Origin: Leptodactylus fallax
Taxonomy: Eukaryota > Chordata > Amphibia > Anura > Leptodactylidae
Length of the DNA stretch: 64,000 nt
Direction of reading: 5' to 3'
Assembly: GCA_947044405.1 (NCBI GenBank)
Contig: CAMRHE010000352.1
Span: forward strand, 868,001-932,000
Shown here one piece after another: positions 1 through 10,808 of the stretch (positions within the stretch are counted from its first letter, which is position 1; the number at the start of each line of letters is the position of its first letter). The notes beneath the pieces are model-generated. The model was not told the DNA's origin and did not search any database. It saw nothing but the letters and a program-made list of their open reading frames with translations. The translations under genes were made by a program, and so were the position numbers.

Positions 1-414
1 CAATTTTGTTTCTGGTGTCCTTCCACAGCTCTTTGGTCTTCACCATAGTGGAGTTTGGAGTGTGACTGTTTGAGGTTGTGGACAGGTGTTGCCCATACTC
101 ATAACAATTTCAAACAGGAGCCATTACTACAGGTAATGAGTGGAGGACAGAGGAGCCTCTTAAAGAAGAAGTTACAGGTCTGTGAGAGCCAGAAATCTTG
201 CTTGTTTGTAGGTGACCAAATACTTACTTTCCACCATAATTTGCAAATAAATTCTTTAAAAAATCAGACAATGTGATTTTCTAGATATTTTTTTTTCCCA
301 TTTTGTCTCTCATAGCTGAGGTCTACCTATGATGTCAATTACAGGCCTCTCTCATCTTTTTAAGTGGGAGAACTTGCACAATTGGTGGCTGACTAAATAC
401 TTTTTTCCCCACTG
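1..414 (-). mobile_element. Tc1-A transposon, 5' portion, cut by the window edge
   Basis: This is the 5' end of a Tc1/mariner element read on the minus strand. The right edge is the TIR (ending ..CCCCACTG at 414) followed by the TA target dinucleotide at 415-416. The same ends occur on the elements at 16667-18260 and 53439-55077. The transposase ATG lies at 46-44 on the minus strand, and its first codons ([14 protein letters not shown]) run off the window at base 1. The rest of the element, with the DDE core, lies outside the window. Confidence 0.9.
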
Positions 415-416
415 TA

Positions 417-640
417 TAATATTTTCCAAAGTCTGGTAGAGATTGCTGCCTCTGCTCCCCCTACAGGTATGCACCTGTACAGAGCACATATGAGAAGTTG
501 AATGTTAGACATTTTTCTATTTCATTTGAAAAAATTTACTCATTTACAAATTGGTAGCAGCAACAAATCTTAAAGTTGGAACAAACATTTCCTCTTGTAT
601 TTACAACAGTCTGTAAACATCTGGGAAGTTAGAAGACCAA
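417..640. other. Intron sequence, nothing recognised
   Basis: AT-rich sequence between the Tc1-A end and a transposase relic. I see no reading frame, tandem repeat or terminal repeat here. Confidence 0.4.
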
Positions 641-810
641 TTGTCAATGTTTTAGTAGAGGAATGTTTTCCCATTCTTGTCTAATGTAGGATTGTAGATG
701 CTCAACAGTCTTGAATCATCTTTGCCAGAATTTTCATTTTTATAATACACCAAATGTTTTCTATTGGTTAAAGGTCTTCTCTTGACTCTGCAGGACACTG
801 CATCCATGGT
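640..810 (-). pseudogene. Degenerate Tc1/mariner-superfamily transposase fragment
   Basis: The minus strand reads DLxPIENIWCIIK around 749-775. This is the block carrying the third catalytic acid (Glu) of Tc1/mariner transposases (canonical PDLxPIENxW). It is followed, after a frameshift, by a segment resembling the LxSYIxQEW part of the C-terminus. Stops and frame changes show an old, dead copy. It is unrelated to the Tc1 families named elsewhere in this window, and its ends are not recognisable. Confidence 0.5.
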
Positions 811-869
811 TTCCATAAAGAATTTTGTAAACTGAATAACCCCAAGTTTGTTAGTCTGTCTTTGTACTA

Positions 870-1330
870 CAAGACACCGATTCCCCAAATTATCTTGGTT
901 GCCCTTCTCTGTGCTCTCTCTAATTCAGTTATGTCCTTTTTCTACACTGGGGCCCTAAATTGCACACAATAATCTGAGTTGCGGTACCAGTGGTTTGTAT
1001 AGAGGCTTAACGATGTTCTTGTCATGATCATCTATGCCTCTTTTGATGCATTCCATAATTTTATTTGCCTGGGCTGCAGCTGCCTGGCATTGGTCACTAA
1101 AGGTAAGTTTATTGGCCACCAAAATCCCAAAGTCTTTTTCAGTGGCAGTCTTACCCAGTAATTTACTATTAAGTACATAATCATACATTTTATTTCTTTG
1201 ACAAAAGTGTATAAGCTTACATTTGTCTACATTAAGCATCATTTGCCAAGTCTCAACCCATGCTTTCAGCTTCCCTAGATCCCCCTTGTGATGATGAGAG
1301 ACCCCCAGCTATGTATTTTCTGGATATGAA
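870..1330 (-). pseudogene. CR1-like LINE relic: C-terminal part of reverse transcriptase
   Basis: The minus strand reads DLGKLKAWVETWQMMLNVDKCK, then EKDFGILV, then QAAAAQANKIM, LYKPLV and, after a frame change, ELERAQRRATKII. This order is the conserved region after the catalytic domain of CR1/L2-type LINE reverse transcriptases (WQMxFNxxKC, EKDLGV, KANxxLG, QRRATK). It continues the relic seen at 6420-7005, 9230-9708 and 10506-10808. About 5 kb of later insertions separate this piece from the catalytic block. Frameshifts and stops make it a dead copy. Confidence 0.8.
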
Positions 1331-2078
1331 TTTTGCTATTGTGTGTTATCACTTGTTCAGATTAATCCTACACAGTTTGACTGTTATCAAAACCAGTTTG
1401 GCTCCAGGAATGCGGTCCTTCTGCTCTGCAACCAAGACCCTTTGTTATTCTGTCCCTGGCTCAATTAGCATACCCTTATTAATTTCATTATCCCAGCAGG
1501 GGAAACCTGTGGCTGGAAAGACCTTGGAAAATACAAAACCCAGACTCCATGTCTCCAGGCCACAGAACAAAGGAGATATGGTTTTATGGCAATATTCCCC
1601 AGGAGAACCTCCTATCATCGCCCCAATAAATTCCTCAGGTGCACCAGGCAGAGACAAGCTGCGCAACTCTAAACTCAGTACTGTTGGGTGCAGGGAAAAG
1701 GTCCAGACACTAAACTCATTACCCAAAGGGGATTGGGGTATCATCCTTGGTGTCTACGTGATGGTGATCTCGCCACGAACCCCATCATTCCTCTTGCATG
1801 ACACTGCGGTCCTCAGGCAAGGAGATATTGCGAATCATAACTATGGGGATTTTAGGATGGAGGGTGGGACTTCCCCTCCTAGTGACATTACTCAGAGAGG
1901 AGGCTGGTATAGTTATATGGTCTTCCCTGAGGGAGGGACTTCCTTCTTGTTATCTGGAAAAGATGTGAGCACATGTCGTGCTGTGGACTTAAGCCAGGAC
2001 CCTGTAGGCCTAGCAGCCAGGCCTGAGACTTCTCTTTGTTCTGGGCAGCATGTAGGAGACATATGCTCTGTAACTTGC
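1331..2078. other. Unassigned insertion in the LINE relic
   Basis: This sequence, with 2711-2910 and 6226-6415, separates two halves of the CR1-like LINE and so must be an insertion. It begins near TGTGATGATGAGAG and has an AATAAA close to the far side (about 6261). It could be a solo LTR that later received a MITE and an L2 LINE, but I cannot find convincing LTR ends. The long open frame over 1260-2450 crosses three unrelated repeats and shows no protein similarity I recognise. Confidence 0.35.
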
Positions 2079-2710
2079 TTAAAGGGGTTGTCCGGGATAA
2101 CATTTTCTGATTATCCGGTGACGATCCATCTCCCCATTTCTGGAAATGGATCGTCATTACTACTCCCCCCATCCACCCCGTTATACTTACCCTCACGCTT
2201 CTTCCGGCGAGACAGCTCCTCCTCCTGTACTGATTCTGTCTGTGCGTGCTCTTCTCCAAGCACTGTGCACACTGCTGCTGATAATTCACTAACACTGTGC
2301 ATCCACGCATGTGCAGTACAGGTGGATCATCGCTGCAGAGAACAGAGCAGCAATGGAGAAGAGCGCGCACACACAGAATCAATACAGGAGGAGGAGCCAT
2401 CTTGCCGGAATAAGCGTGAGGGTAAGTATATAATATGGGTCAGGGGTTGAGCTGAGTAGGTAGGGAAGGGAGGGATAGCTAGAGAGACAAGGGGGGAGTG
2501 AGGAAGGAAGGGGGAGTGAGGTGAGAGGGGTTGGTGAGGAAGTTACACAGCAGGAAGCTGAAGCATGTAAACAAAAGCAGGAGCTCCCAAAAACATCCAG
2601 AAATCACTCAAAACACTGCTAAAGGTATATGGGTGCATTTATTAACCCATTAATAGCACTAACACACATTTTTAAAAAAAAAAAATTTTTTGCCTGGAAA
2701 ACCCCTTTAA
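2079..2710. mobile_element. TTAA-flanked MITE with internal palindrome
   Basis: The element is bounded by TTAA (2079-2082 and 2707-2710) with TIRs AAAGGGGTTGTCC / GGAAAACCCCTTT. This matches non-autonomous piggyBac-like elements, which target TTAA. The interior (about 2180-2425) is an imperfect inverted repeat with arms of roughly 100 bp, each arm ending in a GGGTAAGTAT motif on one strand. It has no coding capacity. Related ends occur at 31809, 32420, 39351, 48464 and 48483. Confidence 0.7.
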
Positions 2711-2910
2711 GGAAGAGCCCTGAGGCCTACCACATGGGGGCCTAGAGAAACTAACTACAAACTTGTGCCGGTATTTTTCTATATTTTATTCCCATTTTAT
2801 TTTCTGTACTGTATTTTGCTTTTACCTGTATTTGCTTGATAATCCATTGATGTGTATTTCTGTATTTTTTTGATGTGTATTTTTATTTTTTTTATTTTTT
2901 TTTTTTTTTT
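2711..2910. other. T-rich sequence before the L2 LINE
   Basis: Continuation of the unassigned insertion, ending in a long T-rich run (2870-2910) directly before the L2 LINE start. No coding or structural feature is recognised. Confidence 0.35.
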
Positions 2911-5900
2911 CCAAGATGGCGCTGCTGGAGTGGCTGCCAGCTACAGCAGCTCTGAGACTCTCTATCTTATTTTTCTTTCTATGACTCGTTTTTTGTACCT
3001 CTCTACTTAAGGACTTTGCACTATGAAACACACACAAAGACTTGGACCCTTGTGATTATTTTTTTTTTTTTTTTTTTGTTTTTATCTGTCTTTTTGTTCT
3101 GCTTGAAAATGGGATCTTTTGTGTATGCAGACAATTCCTTTGTCTATACAAGAGAGGAAATTCTGCAGCTCAGAGGCACAGCAGGGGGGCATACCATCTG
3201 GTCACACATCCCCCGTGAGATTTGGAGAAAGAAAAAGCGGGTGAGGGGATGCAGAGCTGGTACTCTTCAGAGGATTAAAAAGAGGCGTTACCGACCAGCT
3301 GTTCCCTCCATCATCATGGGCAATGTGAGATCTCTTGCAAACAAGATGGATGAACTAACACCGCTCGCCAGGCAGCATCAGGAGTTTCGGGCGTGCAGCA
3401 TGATGCTACTTACAGAGACTTGGCTCACTGAAGTTACTCCTGACCCTCTGGTCTCCTTGGAGTTTTAAACTCCTTCGGGCAGACAGGACAAGGGAGAGCG
3501 GTAAGAGGAAAGGAGGGGGGCTGGCAATGTTTGTGAATAATAGATGGTGTAATCCTAGGCACATTGTGATTAAGGATCAAACTTGCTGTAAGGACATTGA
3601 ACTATTAGCTGTGAGCATGAGACCTTTCTACCTACCAAGGGAACTATCACATGTCATCGTGATAGCTGCATATGTCCCCCCTCTGCGAAAGCTGACGCTG
3701 CCTGCGAGGTCCTACAAGCCACGCTGAGCCAGTTACAGTCTCAGCACCCCCAGGCCCTCTTTCTTCTGTCGGGTGATTTCAACCATGCCTCTCCATCATC
3801 CACACTGCCCAGTTTCACACAGTATGTAACCTGCCACACAAGAGACAACAAAACACTGGACTTGTTCTTTGCCAACGTGAGGGAGGCATATAACTCATCA
3901 GCCCTACCGCCCCTGGGAAGATCGGATCACAACCTAGTACATCTCCGACCTGTGTACAAGCCACTTGTACGTAGAGAACCAGCTGTCACCCGCACAGTGA
4001 GGATATGGTCCGAGGAGAGTGATGAGGCTCTGAGGGATTGTTTTGACACAACCGCATGGGAAGTTCTGCAGGATTCTTATGGGGAAGACATAGAAGGACT
4101 CACACACTGCATAACGGACTACATTAATTTTTGTGTGGACAACACAGTACCCACAAAAGTGGTGAGGTGCTTCTCCAATAACAAACCATGGATTAACTCT
4201 GATATAAAAACACTACTTAAGGAGAAAAAGATGGCATTCAGGACAAGAAATAAGGAGGGGTTGAGGGAAGTACAAAAGGAGCTGAGGCATCAAATCAGGC
4301 AGGGAAAAGCCAGTTATAAAGAAAAAATGGAAAAGCAAATGGAAAGAAAAGACATAAGGGGGGTCTGGGAGGGGCTTAAGTCAATTTCGGGTCATAAACA
4401 GTCTGTCTGCCAGATTGAGGCAGATGTTAATTGGCTTAATGAACTAAACCTATTCTTCAACAGATTTGATCACACACCAGCTCCTCCCACCCCAGTATGT
4501 CCTTCAGCTCCCCCCACCACAATGACTTCTCCCTATGCGGCCACTTCCCAACAGACCAGTAAATCCAGAATTCCATCTTTATCTGGCCACAGTCTGACCT
4601 TCACACGGGCCCAGGTGAGGAAGGAGATGAAAAAGTTCAAGGCGAGGAAAGCCGCAGGGCCAGATGACATCAGTGCAAGGCTAATTAAGACTTGCGGGGA
4701 CCAGCTGTGTGGTATAATTACATATATGTATAATATGAGCCTGAGGCAGGAAATAGTCCCTGAATTATGGAAATCTTCTTGTGTGGTACCAGTTCCAAAG
4801 AAACCCCACCCTATGGACCTCAACGACTACAGACCTGTAGCACTGACATCCCACCTGATGAAGATCTTGGAGAGATTGGTTCTCACACATCTCCGCCCTC
4901 TAGTGAGCCCCGCTATGGACCCACTCCAGTTTGCTTATCGGCCGGGCATTGGGGTAGATGATGCCATCATCCATCTTCTGCACAGGGCTCTGTCTCACCT
5001 GGAGAAACCAGGGAACACGGTGAGAATAATGTTCTTTGACTTCTCCAGTGCTTTTAACACCATACAGCCCAGGTTATTGAGGGACAAGCTGGGCCTTGCT
5101 GGAGTGGACCACCACCTCTCCAACTGGATCCTAGACTACCTCACAAATCGATCTCAATACGTGAGAGCCCGAGACTGTGTGTCAGGTACCGTGATCTGTA
5201 ATACGGGGGCACCTCAGGGTACGGTTCTCGCCCCTTTCCTCTTCACACTGTACACTGCAGATTTTAGGTGCAACTCATCCAGCTGCTACCTACAGAAGTA
5301 TTCTGACGACTCTGCAATAGTGGGTCTCATCACAGATGATGATGACAGGGAGTACAGAGAACTGAACCAGCATTTTGTGGACTGGTGCCACCGGAACCAC
5401 CTGAAGATTAACGCGGGGAAGACCAAGGAGATGGTGGTGGACTTCCGCAAAGGCAGAAGCCCTCCTAAACCAGTGGACATCCTGGGGACGGGCATCGAGA
5501 TTGTGAACACCTATAAGTACCTGGGTTTGCTCCTTAATAATAAGCTGGACTGGGCAGATCATATGGAGGCCCTGTACAGGAAGGGCCACAGCAGGCTCTA
5601 CCTGCTTAGGAAACTGAGAGCCTTTGGAATCCGGGGGGCACTTCTTAGAACTTTCTTCAACTCGGTAGTGGCATCAGCCATCTTCTTTGGAGTGGCCTGC
5701 TGGGGGAGCAGTATATCAACCAGGGACAGAAATAAACTTGACAAGCTGATTAGAAGGGCCAGCTCTGTCCTGGGGAGCCCACTGGACCCAGTGCAGGTGG
5801 TGGGTGACAGAAGGATACTGTCCGTGGTGAGCTCCATGCAGAAGAAGAAGTCCCATCCCATGCATGAGACTGTGATCGCGCTGAGCAGTACTGTCAGTGA

Positions 5901-6225
5901 CCGACTGCTCCACCCTAGGTGTGAGAAGGAGCGCTATCGGAAGTCTTTCCTCCCCACCGCGGTTAGGCTGTACAACCAACACCGACCTAAGCGGAGATCA
6001 TTACACACAGAGAACTGAAATATCTCTCTGCCTGTTAAATCCCCCCCCCCCTCTGCTACGCCCTATCTGTCTGTCTGCTATTAATGTAATGCCTCTCACC
6101 TTGGAACATTCCTGTACATGTTGTATTTGTATTTGTATCTGCTTATCTTATCTTATCTTATCTTTGCTGCTGTAACACACTGAATTTCCCCATTGTGGGA
6201 CTATTAAAGGATTATTATTATATTA
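2911..6225 (+). mobile_element. L2/Maui-type LINE, near full length
   Basis: Non-LTR retrotransposon from a 5' region starting CCAAGATGGCGCTG to a short 3' UTR ending ..GGGACTATTAAAGGATTATTATTAT. The 3' UTR includes a TTATC microsatellite (about 6145-6165). The endonuclease plus reverse transcriptase layout and the C-terminal block ending in LYNQHRPKRR resemble the L2 clade (Maui-like) of fish and amphibians. It lies inside the sequence that splits the CR1-like relic, so it is younger than that relic. I could not define a target duplication. Confidence 0.75.
3109..6018 (+). pseudogene. L2-type LINE ORF2 (endonuclease-reverse transcriptase), two frameshifts
   Basis: The product is the APE-type endonuclease and reverse transcriptase that make target-primed cDNA copies of the element. 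Endonuclease motifs are LTETWLTE (about 3410), SGDFNHAS (about 3770) and SDHNLVHL (about 3920). The RT domain lies between 4600 and 5700: KAAGPDDI, NDYRPVALTS, FFDFSSAFN, GAPQGTVLAP and the catalytic YSDD box near 5300. The C-terminal SHPMHETVIALSS and HPRCEKERYRKSF blocks follow. The catalytic Asp residues are intact and the 718 codons from 3862 are uninterrupted. Two breaks (near 3465-3520 and 3690-3730) disrupt the endonuclease part. Start chosen at the first ATG in frame with the domain. Confidence 0.85.
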
Positions 6226-6415
6226 TATGTTAGTGCCTAGTACCGACCCACTCGGGTTAATAAATATATAAAATTTATAAAGCTCTTTTCATATTATCCT
6301 ATGAACCCGGTCCACTCACGGGGTGTGAGTGGGAGGTGGAGGTAAGAAGGTTGATCGCAGGTGTGTCAAGCGGCTTGGCAAGGCAATATCTTTCACTCCC
6401 CTACTATATACTACG
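6226..6415. other. Unassigned sequence between L2 LINE and CR1 relic
   Basis: Far side of the insertion described at 1331-2078. It contains AATAAA near 6261 and no recognisable coding sequence. Confidence 0.3.
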
Positions 6416-6419
6416 GTCT

Positions 6420-7005
6420 TCCTCATTTTTGATTACTTTACAGAGTTTAGTAACATCTGCAAATATGGACACCCTGCTCTGTAAACCCTCTACCAGGTAA
6501 TTAATAAAGATATTAAAGAGGTGAGGGTGCAATACTGACCCCTGTGGCACTCAACTGGTAACTGTGACCCAGTCTGACTATTTCCCGTTAACCAGCGCCC
6601 TCTGTTTCCTTTCACTGAGCCAGTTGTAAACCCACATGCATGTTTTTTCCCAGTCCTAACCTTCTTATTTTACTGTATATACCAACCTTTTATGTGGTAT
6701 AGTATCAAGAAGCTTTTGAATAGTCCAGATACACCATGTTCACAGCATTAGCCATGTCCGGTCCACAATTGACCTGATCATAGAAGCTGATCAGTTTATT
6801 CTAACAGGATCGATTCCTCATAAACCCATGCTGACTGGGTGTTTTAAGATTTAATTGAGATACTCCTGGATAGCATCTCTTAGAATTTCAACATACTAGC
6901 CTATAGTTTCCAGCCTCACTTTTAGTTCCCTTTTTGATTATTTACACCACATTTGCTTTGCGCCAATCCTGTGGAACAGACCTGGTCATGACTCAGGAGG
7001 AGGAA
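6420..7005 (-). pseudogene. CR1-like LINE relic: catalytic half of reverse transcriptase
   Basis: On the minus strand, in order: PQDWRKANVV (about 6960), NYRLV, SQHGFMRNRSC, VYLDYSKAS, then VPQGSVLHPHLFNIFINYL and the catalytic box reading FADVTKL (about 6460) in place of FADDTKL. Several frameshifts and the loss of the second catalytic Asp show that it is dead. It joins 870-1330 once the intervening insertions are ignored, and follows 9230-9708 on the same strand. Confidence 0.85.
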
Positions 7006-7009
7006 TATA

Positions 7010-8608
7010 CAGTTGTGCTAAAAAATATGAAAATAAAATAAAAAATAAAGAATATGAATGATAACACAAAAACTTTTTCTCCACTCATGGTTAGTGGTTA
7101 GTTGAAGCCATTTATTGTCAAACTTCTGTGTTTTCTCTTTTTAAATCATAATGACAATCAAAAACATCAAAATGACCCTGTTCAAAAGTTCACATACCCT
7201 GGTGATTTTGGCCTGATAACATGTCCAGAAGTTGACACAAAGGGGTTTGAATGGCTATTAAAGGTAACATCCTCACCTGTGACCTGTTTGTTTGTAATCA
7301 GTGTGTGTGCATAAAAGCTGAGTGAGTTTCTGGGATCCAAACAGACTGTTGCATCTTTCCTCCAGCCACTGACGTTTCTGTATTGTGAGTCATGGGGAAA
7401 GCAAAAGAATTGTCCACAAATCTATGGGAAAAGGTAGTTGAACTGTATAAAAGAGGAAAGGGATACAAAAGGATATCCAAGGAATTGATAATGCCAGTCA
7501 GCAGTGTTCAAACTGATTAACAAATGGAAACTCAGGGGCTCTGTAAAATCCAAACAACGGTCAGGTAGACCAACCAAAATTTCGGGCACAACTGCCCGGA
7601 AAATTATTCGGGATGCAAAGAAAAACCCACACATAACATCAGCTGAAATACAGGACTCTCTGAAAACTATCGGTGTGGCTGTTTCAAGATGCACAATAAG
7701 GAGGCACTTGAAGAAAAATGGGCTGCATGGTCGAGTTGCCAGAAGAAAGCCATTAGTGTGGAAATGCCACAAAGAATCTCACCTTCAATACGCCAAACAG
7801 CACAGAGACAAGCCTCAAAACTTCTGGAACAGGGTAATTTGGAGTGATGAGACAAAAATCGAACTTTTTGGCCACAACCATAAAAGTTACATTTGGAGAG
7901 GTGTCAACAAGACCTATGATGAAAGGAACACTGTTCCTACTGTAAAGCACGGAGGTGGATCACTGATGATGTGGGGATGTGTGAGCTTCAAAGGCACAGG
8001 AAACTTGGTCAAAGTTGAAGGGAAGATGAATGCAGCACGTTATCAGCAAATACTGGAGGCAAATTTGCACTCATCAGCCAGGAAGCTGCGCATGGGATGT
8101 ACTTGGACGTTCCAACATGACAACGATCCAAAACACAAGGCCAAGTCGACCTGTCATTGACTACAGCAGAAGAAAGTGAAGGTTTTGACCTCAATATCAT
8201 TGAGCCACTCTGGGGAGATCTCAAGCACGCAGTACATGCAAGACAGCCCAGGAATTTACAGGAACTGGAAACTTTTTGCCAAGAAGAATTGGCAGTTTTA
8301 CCATCTGAGAAAATAAAGGGCCTCATCCACAACTACCACAAAAGACTTCAAGCTGTCATTGATGTTAGAGGGGGCAAATACACGGTATTAAGAACTGAGG
8401 TATGTGAACTTTTGAACAGGGTCATTTTGATGTTTTTGGTTGTCATTATGATTTAAAAAGAGAAAACACAGAAGTCTGACAATAAATGGCTTCAACCAAC
8501 CACTAACCATGAGTGAAGAAACAGTTTTTGTGTTATCATTCATATTCTCTGAAAAAAAGCCAAAAAAACTAAAAATCTGCGGGGTATGTAAACTTTTTAG
8601 CACAACTG
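7010..8608 (+). mobile_element. Tc1-B transposon, complete ends
   Basis: 1,599-bp Tc1/mariner element inserted at TA (7008-7009 / 8609-8610), with TIRs starting CAGTTGTGCTAAAA and about 200 bp long. The TIRs share the stretch with CACTCATGGTTAGTGGTTAG on the left and its inverted match on the right. It is inserted in the CR1-like LINE relic. The transposase inside is broken. Confidence 0.92.
7392..8456 (+). pseudogene. Tc1-B transposase, frameshifted
   Basis: Cut-and-paste DDE transposase. The start is ATGGGGAAAGCAAAAG, coding MGKAKELSTNLWEK, the usual Tc1 N-terminus. Helix-turn-helix DNA-binding regions follow, with RVARRKPL near 7735. The first catalytic Asp is in WSDETKIELFG (about 7845), GGGSLMMWG follows, and the second Asp is in [12 protein letters not shown] (about 8120). 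The region of the third acid is shortened: the normal PDLNPIE block reads FDLNIIEPLW (about 8185), so the Glu remains but residues before it are lost. Frame changes occur near 7500 and 8155. The family length is about 340 residues. Confidence 0.88.
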
Positions 8609-8610
8609 TA

Positions 8611-9229
8611 TTTCCACTCCATTTACTTACCATATCTGGGCCCCTTACTCACAGTTTACCCCTTCAATAAAGACCAGGACTCCATCTTTGGATTTAAATT
8701 GGCCTATACAGGCCGATTTATTAAACACAGTATAAAACATTAGCATATATATATCAAATAAATAACAACTATAACAAGGGTGAGAGGCACTGCCCCCAAC
8801 CTACCCAGGCACGAAAACCCCACCTTAGGTATACCTTTTCACTTTAATGACCTAACGCCTGATCCCCCAGCGGGACCCTAGCCCAACTGAGGGACTCCCC
8901 AGCCCTACACATTCACCACCAGGATCCCCATACCACAGAGGAGGTCCTACAACAATGACCGATAGGCCTCTCACCCCCTACCAACCCCCGGCCATACCAA
9001 TCCACAGACCAAAATGAAAATAAGGGCGTGTGGGTGGGCCACTTCACTCTGCATCAATCGCCAGACTGACCCCAGACTCACCCCTGCGCTCCCCTTATCA
9101 TCTCTGACTCCACCCCCTTTTTCCCCCGCTCTCACCATACTCTTTTAACCCCTCCATTACCTAATCCTCGCTCCTGTCATGCAGGCCCTATCCCCTAGTG
9201 TCTAGGGCCTTCCCTTTACTAAATCCTTA
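8611..9229. other. Unassigned C-rich insertion in the LINE relic
   Basis: It separates two parts of the CR1-like relic and so should be inserted DNA. The + strand is C-rich from about 8770 to 9200, with short AT runs at the start. I see no coding sequence, TIR or tandem array. Confidence 0.35.
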
Positions 9230-9708
9230 AATTTTAAGGGTCTATCACTATGCATAGTTCCCTCAGAACTCAGGGGTGTATGCCATTTGGACCCAGTCAT
9301 TTGTCTATTTTAGTGTTTTGTAGGCAGTGGCACACTTCCTCCTAGGTTAAAAATCATTTTCTTCTGTAAATACATTAGATAAGAAGGCATTTAATGGCTC
9401 TGTCTTCCTCCTCATTCACCTTTACACCCAGATTATTTTTGAGAGGGACCACCATTATCAATTTTTACTTTATTATTTATGTAGGTGAAGAATACTTTTG
9501 GATTATTTTTATTTCCCCTGGAAATTATTATTATTTATTTGTCTTTTACATAGTTAATTTTTCTCTTTAATGCCACATCACTATCTTCTTGTTTTAGTAC
9601 TTTAAATGCTTTTTATTAATCACTCATAGCACTACTTACCCTTTTAGTTAGCCACATTTCTAACACGCTTATTCCCATAAGGTATATGATTTTCACTGGC
9701 CCCATTTA
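9230..9708 (-). pseudogene. CR1-like LINE relic: endonuclease-RT linker and RT start
   Basis: The minus strand reads PNGIHPxVLRELCIVI near 9240-9290, the start of the RT domain in CR1-like LINEs (PDGIHPRVLREL). Upstream, the T-rich + strand over 9380-9700 fits the antisense of the linker between endonuclease and RT. Frames are broken throughout. Confidence 0.7.
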
Positions 9709-10017
9709 GGCTGGGGCCCCATGTGGAGTAAATGTTGCGCCGCAGAAAAAAAAAGGTGCATTTTACAGTCCCTGCAAAGGGGATGGGATTCTAGCAAATC
9801 CCATCCACATATTGCGGGAAAATATGCGCAGCAGACACAGAAATCACAGCATGCCAGTTATACCTATGAAAACACCAGCGGTTACCCTATACCTATAATG
9901 GAAGCAGAAAGCTCTGCAGACTTTCTGTGAAAAGCGTAGTGGGAAAAACCACAATGCGGTCGTGGTTTTTCCTGCAGTGCTTTTTTGCTGTGGCCCGATA
10001 CGTGGGGCGTTAGCCTT
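9709..10017. mobile_element. MITE-C, about 310 bp
   Basis: TIRs AGGCTGGGGCCCCATGTGG (left) and TACGTGGGGCGTTAGCCT (right). A reverse-oriented copy lies at 50763-51092 and an end fragment at about 63130-63200. The interior includes CCGCAGAAAAAA, AAATGCAC and GGGATGGGATT motifs shared with those copies. It is non-coding and inserted in the CR1 relic. Confidence 0.65.
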
Positions 10018-10072
10018 AGGATGTTTTTGAAAATGTTCTATTTACTTTGTGTTCCCATTATTTTGAGTACAT

Positions 10073-10505
10073 TGGGGAACATTTATTAACGTATTTGCAA
10101 CTGATTTTGGCGCGTGATGCGCCTTTTTTGCACCTTTTTGTCGGCTTTAGGAAGAGTGTGCGTTTTTTTTTTAATGTGAGAATTCCCTATCTGACACTTT
10201 GTGACTTAGGCGAGACAAGTAGGCGTGGCTGGATTTATTATTTGCGTCTTTTTAAAAAAGGCGCATAAATAGGCGCAAAACCACACCACTCTGGGAGACA
10301 CGTATAAAACAGTGCAGACTACAGGCCACAATTGCACAAGCATAAGACACACACAAAACTATGCAAAATTAGCACATGTGCATGGAGTTTATCAAAGCTT
10401 GCGCCCAATTAGTAAATCACGCCAGAAAATGAAAGGGCATAAGGCACAAAAGGCATAACTGCGCAAAATTTCACTGAAAAGAGGTGCATTTGATAAATAA
10501 CCCCC
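10073..10505. mobile_element. MITE-D, about 430 bp
   Basis: Ends GGGGAACATTTATTAACG and GATAAATAACCCCC form imperfect inverted repeats, and GCGC/CGCC-rich short inverted motifs fill the interior. Its right 175 bp recur at 25597-25775 as part of a segment carried by Tc1-C. Confidence 0.55.
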
Positions 10506-10808
10506 AGTGTCTCAATTTAAGCGGCTAAGCTTCCCTCTCAGCTGGTGAAAATTGGCCTGTTTAAAATTTTGTGTTTTTATACACCCTCTAGTAAACATCT
10601 TATTAAAGTGTACATGAAAACTTATTATGTTGTAGTCACCTAGATGACCCCCAGTCTCCACTTTTGACAAACTCTCAGGTCTGTTTGTCAAAATTCAGTA
10701 TACAAATGTCTCCCCTCTTATTGGATCCTGCAATAGTTGTGAAAGGTACCTGTTTGTGCCTGTGTTCCTTCCATCAGTTTATAAATGAGTTAGTTTTTTT
10801 CATACATA
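10506..10808 (-). pseudogene. CR1-like LINE relic: endonuclease C-terminal part
   Basis: The minus strand reads DPIRGETFVY, stop, ILTNRPESLSKVETGGHLGDYN around 10630-10730. The CR1-type endonuclease consensus is PTRGDAxLDLVLTNRxxLVxxVxxGGxLGxSDH. The SDH catalytic end reads GDY. It is the 5'-most piece of the split LINE on this strand and is itself interrupted by Tc1-C at 10809. Confidence 0.7.

Noticed and set aside
1260..2450. A 396-codon open frame on the + strand
   Set aside because: It runs from antisense LINE reverse transcriptase through unassigned sequence into a TTAA MITE palindrome. Its translation has no domain or consistent composition, so I treat it as chance.
1331..6415. A solo LTR with nested MITE and L2
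   Set aside because: The insertion in the CR1 relic is clear, but I could not define TG..CA ends or a target duplication, so I did not call an LTR.
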